The position numbers and the translations under genes are program-made. Positions 5,612 through 7,341 of a stretch of 7,341 bases of DNA are shown here, piece by piece. Each line of letters starts with the position of its first letter. The stretch's first letter is position 1. The stretch is taken from positions 1 through 7,341 of the forward strand of contig MHRX01000031.1 in the NCBI GenBank assembly GCA_001822655.1. Direction: 5' to 3'. The stretch is from Candidatus Taylorbacteria bacterium RIFCSPLOWO2_01_FULL_45_15b. GTDB taxonomy: Bacteria; Patescibacteriota; Minisyncoccia; Phycocordibacterales; 01-FULL-45-15b. A model generated the notes under the pieces. That model was not told where the DNA came from, searched no databases, and saw only the letters and a list, made by a program, of their open reading frames with translations.

Positions 5612-6595
5612 ATGCAAGGACATTCTCACAAGATAAATAGAGTAATAATCGCATCAATCGTCATTGCGGTCGCCGCAATTCTTATAAGCGTATACTTCAG
5701 GTTTTTTGACGAGGGAGAAAAAAACGCGGAGCCAAAATCAGGATACTCTGAAACCGCCTCACTGACATCAAAAGACAGCGACGGCGACGGTCTTTTTGAC
5801 TGGGAGGAAACACTTTGGCGAACTAACGTAAATGAAAAAGACTCTGATGGAGACGGTGATTCAGACGGCGATGAGGTCAGAATAAACAGGAACCCTTTAA
5901 AAAAAGGCCCCGATGACAAATTTACCGCCGAAGAACTAAAGGCAATTGAGTTACAAACGTCGGATATCTATGGAAAAACTGAAACAGAAAAATTCTCTCG
6001 CGAATTTTTGGTCAAATACCTGATATCAAAAAAACAAGATGAAGAACTCACCGAAGAAGACAGAAAAAAGCTGATTGACGGCCTTATTGAAGCATATTCT
6101 AAAAGTCTGACGGCAAAAACATACTCAAAATCTGACCTAAAAATATCTCCCGATGAATCAGCTACTTCTCTAAGGAATTACGGAAACAAGCTTGGAGCAC
6201 TTTTTATCGTTAATTCCCCACAACGGTTTTCAAATGAAATGGCCTCCTTTAAGGCTTTTTTGGAATCAGAAAACCCCATTTCACTTCGTGAAATTGACCC
6301 GCTCATCAAATCATACAAAGCGGTTCTAACCGGCTCTCTCGCTCTCGACGTTCCGGAAAATGCTTTTATTATTCATTTAGCCTTTATAAACGGCTTGAGT
6401 CAGTATATCGAAAGCCTAGAGGCGCTCCGCGCGGGCGATACCGACGCCCTCCGGGCAACATGGGGCATTTCAGTACACATCAACAATGCGGAAAACCTTA
6501 AAAAAAACCTAGAGGAGATCAAAACGTACTTTTCGCAAAAAAATATTATTTTTCAACAGTTTGAGAGTGGCTCCGCCATAACTACGGGGGTATAA
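5612..6595 (+). CDS. Membrane-anchored protein with thrombospondin type 3-like calcium-binding motifs
   Basis: A 327-residue protein. A short basic N-terminus is followed by one membrane helix (residues 11-28, VIIASIVIAVAAILISVY), with the rest predicted outside the membrane. Residues 55-66 (DSDGDGLFDWEE) and 77-88 (DSDGDGDSDGDE), joined by WRTNVNEK, form the Asp-rich repeat typical of thrombospondin type 3/EF-hand-like calcium loops. The remaining 220 residues are mostly helical, charged and without a domain I recognise; there are no cysteines in the visible sequence. ATG 5612 is fixed by the -10 element just upstream and by the membrane helix. The next gene starts 12 bp after the stop, suggesting an operon. 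Role unknown; an extracytoplasmic scaffold or assembly factor of a surface or secretion apparatus is one possibility (inference). Confidence 0.85.
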   Translation: MQGHSHKINRVIIASIVIAVAAILISVYFRFFDEGEKNAEPKSGYSETASLTSKDSDGDGLFDWEETLWRTNVNEKDSDGDGDSDGDEVRINRNPLKKGPDDKFTAEELKAIELQTSDIYGKTETEKFSREFLVKYLISKKQDEELTEEDRKKLIDGLIEAYSKSLTAKTYSKSDLKISPDESATSLRNYGNKLGALFIVNSPQRFSNEMASFKAFLESENPISLREIDPLIKSYKAVLTGSLALDVPENAFIIHLAFINGLSQYIESLEALRAGDTDALRATWGISVHINNAENLKKNLEEIKTYFSQKNIIFQQFESGSAITTGV

Positions 6596-6607
6596 TGGAC
6601 GGTGATT

Positions 6608-7341
6608 ATGTATAAGGGGCAATCTCTATTCGAAAAATTAATCTGTCTTTTTTTGATAGTACTTTTTTCTCTGCCCATAGCGGCGCTTGTACCCCAAAAA
6701 ACTTCAGCACAGGGCTTGCTGGTTCCGGTCGGAGAAGGTGGGGGGAACCTCCTGACAAACCTGCAAAATACCGTGTCCACGCTTTCGGGAGAACTGAAGG
6801 AATACGGACTCGACAAAGTCGCTTATACCATCACAAAAGCAATGATACGCCAAATGACGGCGGACATGGTTGATTGGATAAATAATGGATTTGAGGGGGG
6901 GCCGGCATTTATTTCGGACCCGCAAGGATTTTTTACGGACCTCGGAGACCAGGTGCTTGGCGAATTCATAGACGGCTCGGCTCTGGGATTTTTGTGCGAC
7001 CCGTTTCGTTTCAACATTCAGCTTGGTTTCGGGCTAAACTTCGGATCGGGACGGACATACAGATATCGCGGATGTACACTCTCGTCAGTCATCAACAATG
7101 TAGAAGCATTCGTGGATGGCGATTTCTCGCAAGGCGGATGGGACGGATTTCTCGAAATGAGCACAAATCCCTTCAACAATCCTTACGGCTCATATCTTGA
7201 ATCAAGCAAACTGCTAACCGCAAGAATTGAGGGACAACGCGAGCTAACACTGCTTGAACTCGAAACCGGAAACGGATTTCTTTCGCAAAAAGAATGCGTT
7301 GAGTATGAAAATACCTACGAAGCCGGGGGAGATAAACCAAA
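6608..7341 (+). CDS. Exported conserved protein of Patescibacteria type, 3' end beyond the window
   Basis: The frame is open from ATG 6608 to the window edge (244 residues seen, no stop). Residues 1-34 form a signal peptide: MYKGQSLFEK, a hydrophobic stretch ending LPIAALV, and a plausible cleavage after TSA. The mature part shows motifs VDWINNGFEGGPAFISDP (88-105), LCDPFRF (129-135), GDFSQGGWDGF (171-181), NNPYGSYL (190-197) and GNGFLSQKEC (221-230), with cysteines at 130, 156 and 230. This pattern resembles an uncharacterised exported family I recall from Parcubacteria-type genomes, sometimes near type IV secretion-like (VirB6/TrbL, VirB4) genes; this is memory, not a search. GGTG at 6601-6604 is a modest Shine-Dalgarno. 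It starts 12 bp after the TSP3 gene, so the two are probably co-transcribed. The short frame at ATG 6595 is a different, closed frame. Confidence 0.85.
   Translation, partial: MYKGQSLFEKLICLFLIVLFSLPIAALVPQKTSAQGLLVPVGEGGGNLLTNLQNTVSTLSGELKEYGLDKVAYTITKAMIRQMTADMVDWINNGFEGGPAFISDPQGFFTDLGDQVLGEFIDGSALGFLCDPFRFNIQLGFGLNFGSGRTYRYRGCTLSSVINNVEAFVDGDFSQGGWDGFLEMSTNPFNNPYGSYLESSKLLTARIEGQRELTLLELETGNGFLSQKECVEYENTYEAGGDKP

Noticed and set aside
6591..6596. Perfect TATAAT at the end of the TSP3 gene as a promoter for the next gene
   Set aside because: No -35 at usable spacing and no TG extension; the 12-bp gap and Shine-Dalgarno fit co-transcription. A weak internal promoter cannot be excluded.

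Overview
The window looks like part of a small, streamlined bacterial genome of the Candidate Phyla Radiation (Patescibacteria, probably Parcubacteria-like). This is inferred from protein types: a compact UvrD/PcrA-type helicase, a TrpR/YerC-like small regulator, a peptidoglycan-binding/TIG surface protein ending in a Gly/Cys-rich module, a membrane-anchored thrombospondin-type-3 protein, and an exported protein of a kind I associate with that lineage. No rRNA, tRNA, CRISPR array or transposase gene was found.

Layout. Positions 2-1876 (+) hold the 3' part of a UvrD/PcrA/Rep superfamily 1 DNA helicase whose extreme N-terminus lies before the window. Positions 1877-3000 form an unusual, gene-poor island. 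It contains one gene, a TrpR-like DNA-binding protein (2297-2698, -), and six copies of a palindrome with the core TTACGATATATCGTAA: three beyond the 3' end of the gene and three upstream, one of them 7 bp before the start codon. Positions 3001-3442 (-) hold an unrecognised 137-residue protein with four cysteines and its own intrinsic terminator. Divergent to it is the 16S rRNA dimethyltransferase gene rsmA/ksgA (3488-4261, +), which ends stop-to-stop against a convergent gene for an exported peptidoglycan-binding/TIG protein (4256-5521, -). A short divergent spacer (5522-5611) carries a strong extended -10 promoter for a two-gene surface cluster: a membrane-anchored TSP3 calcium-motif protein (5612-6595, +) and an exported conserved protein (6608 onward, +) cut by the window end.

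How they work together. The helicase and RsmA are housekeeping genes (DNA repair/replication; ribosome maturation). The right half encodes envelope proteins: one wall-binding, one tethered to the membrane, one secreted. The centre is the most intriguing part: an array of near-identical perfect palindromes around a gene for a likely palindrome-binding regulator. The simplest reading is a regulator with a multi-operator cluster, at least partly autoregulatory. A mobile or selfish repeat unit is the main alternative. Several first genes lack a Shine-Dalgarno sequence, and the TSP3 gene appears to have a leaderless transcript.
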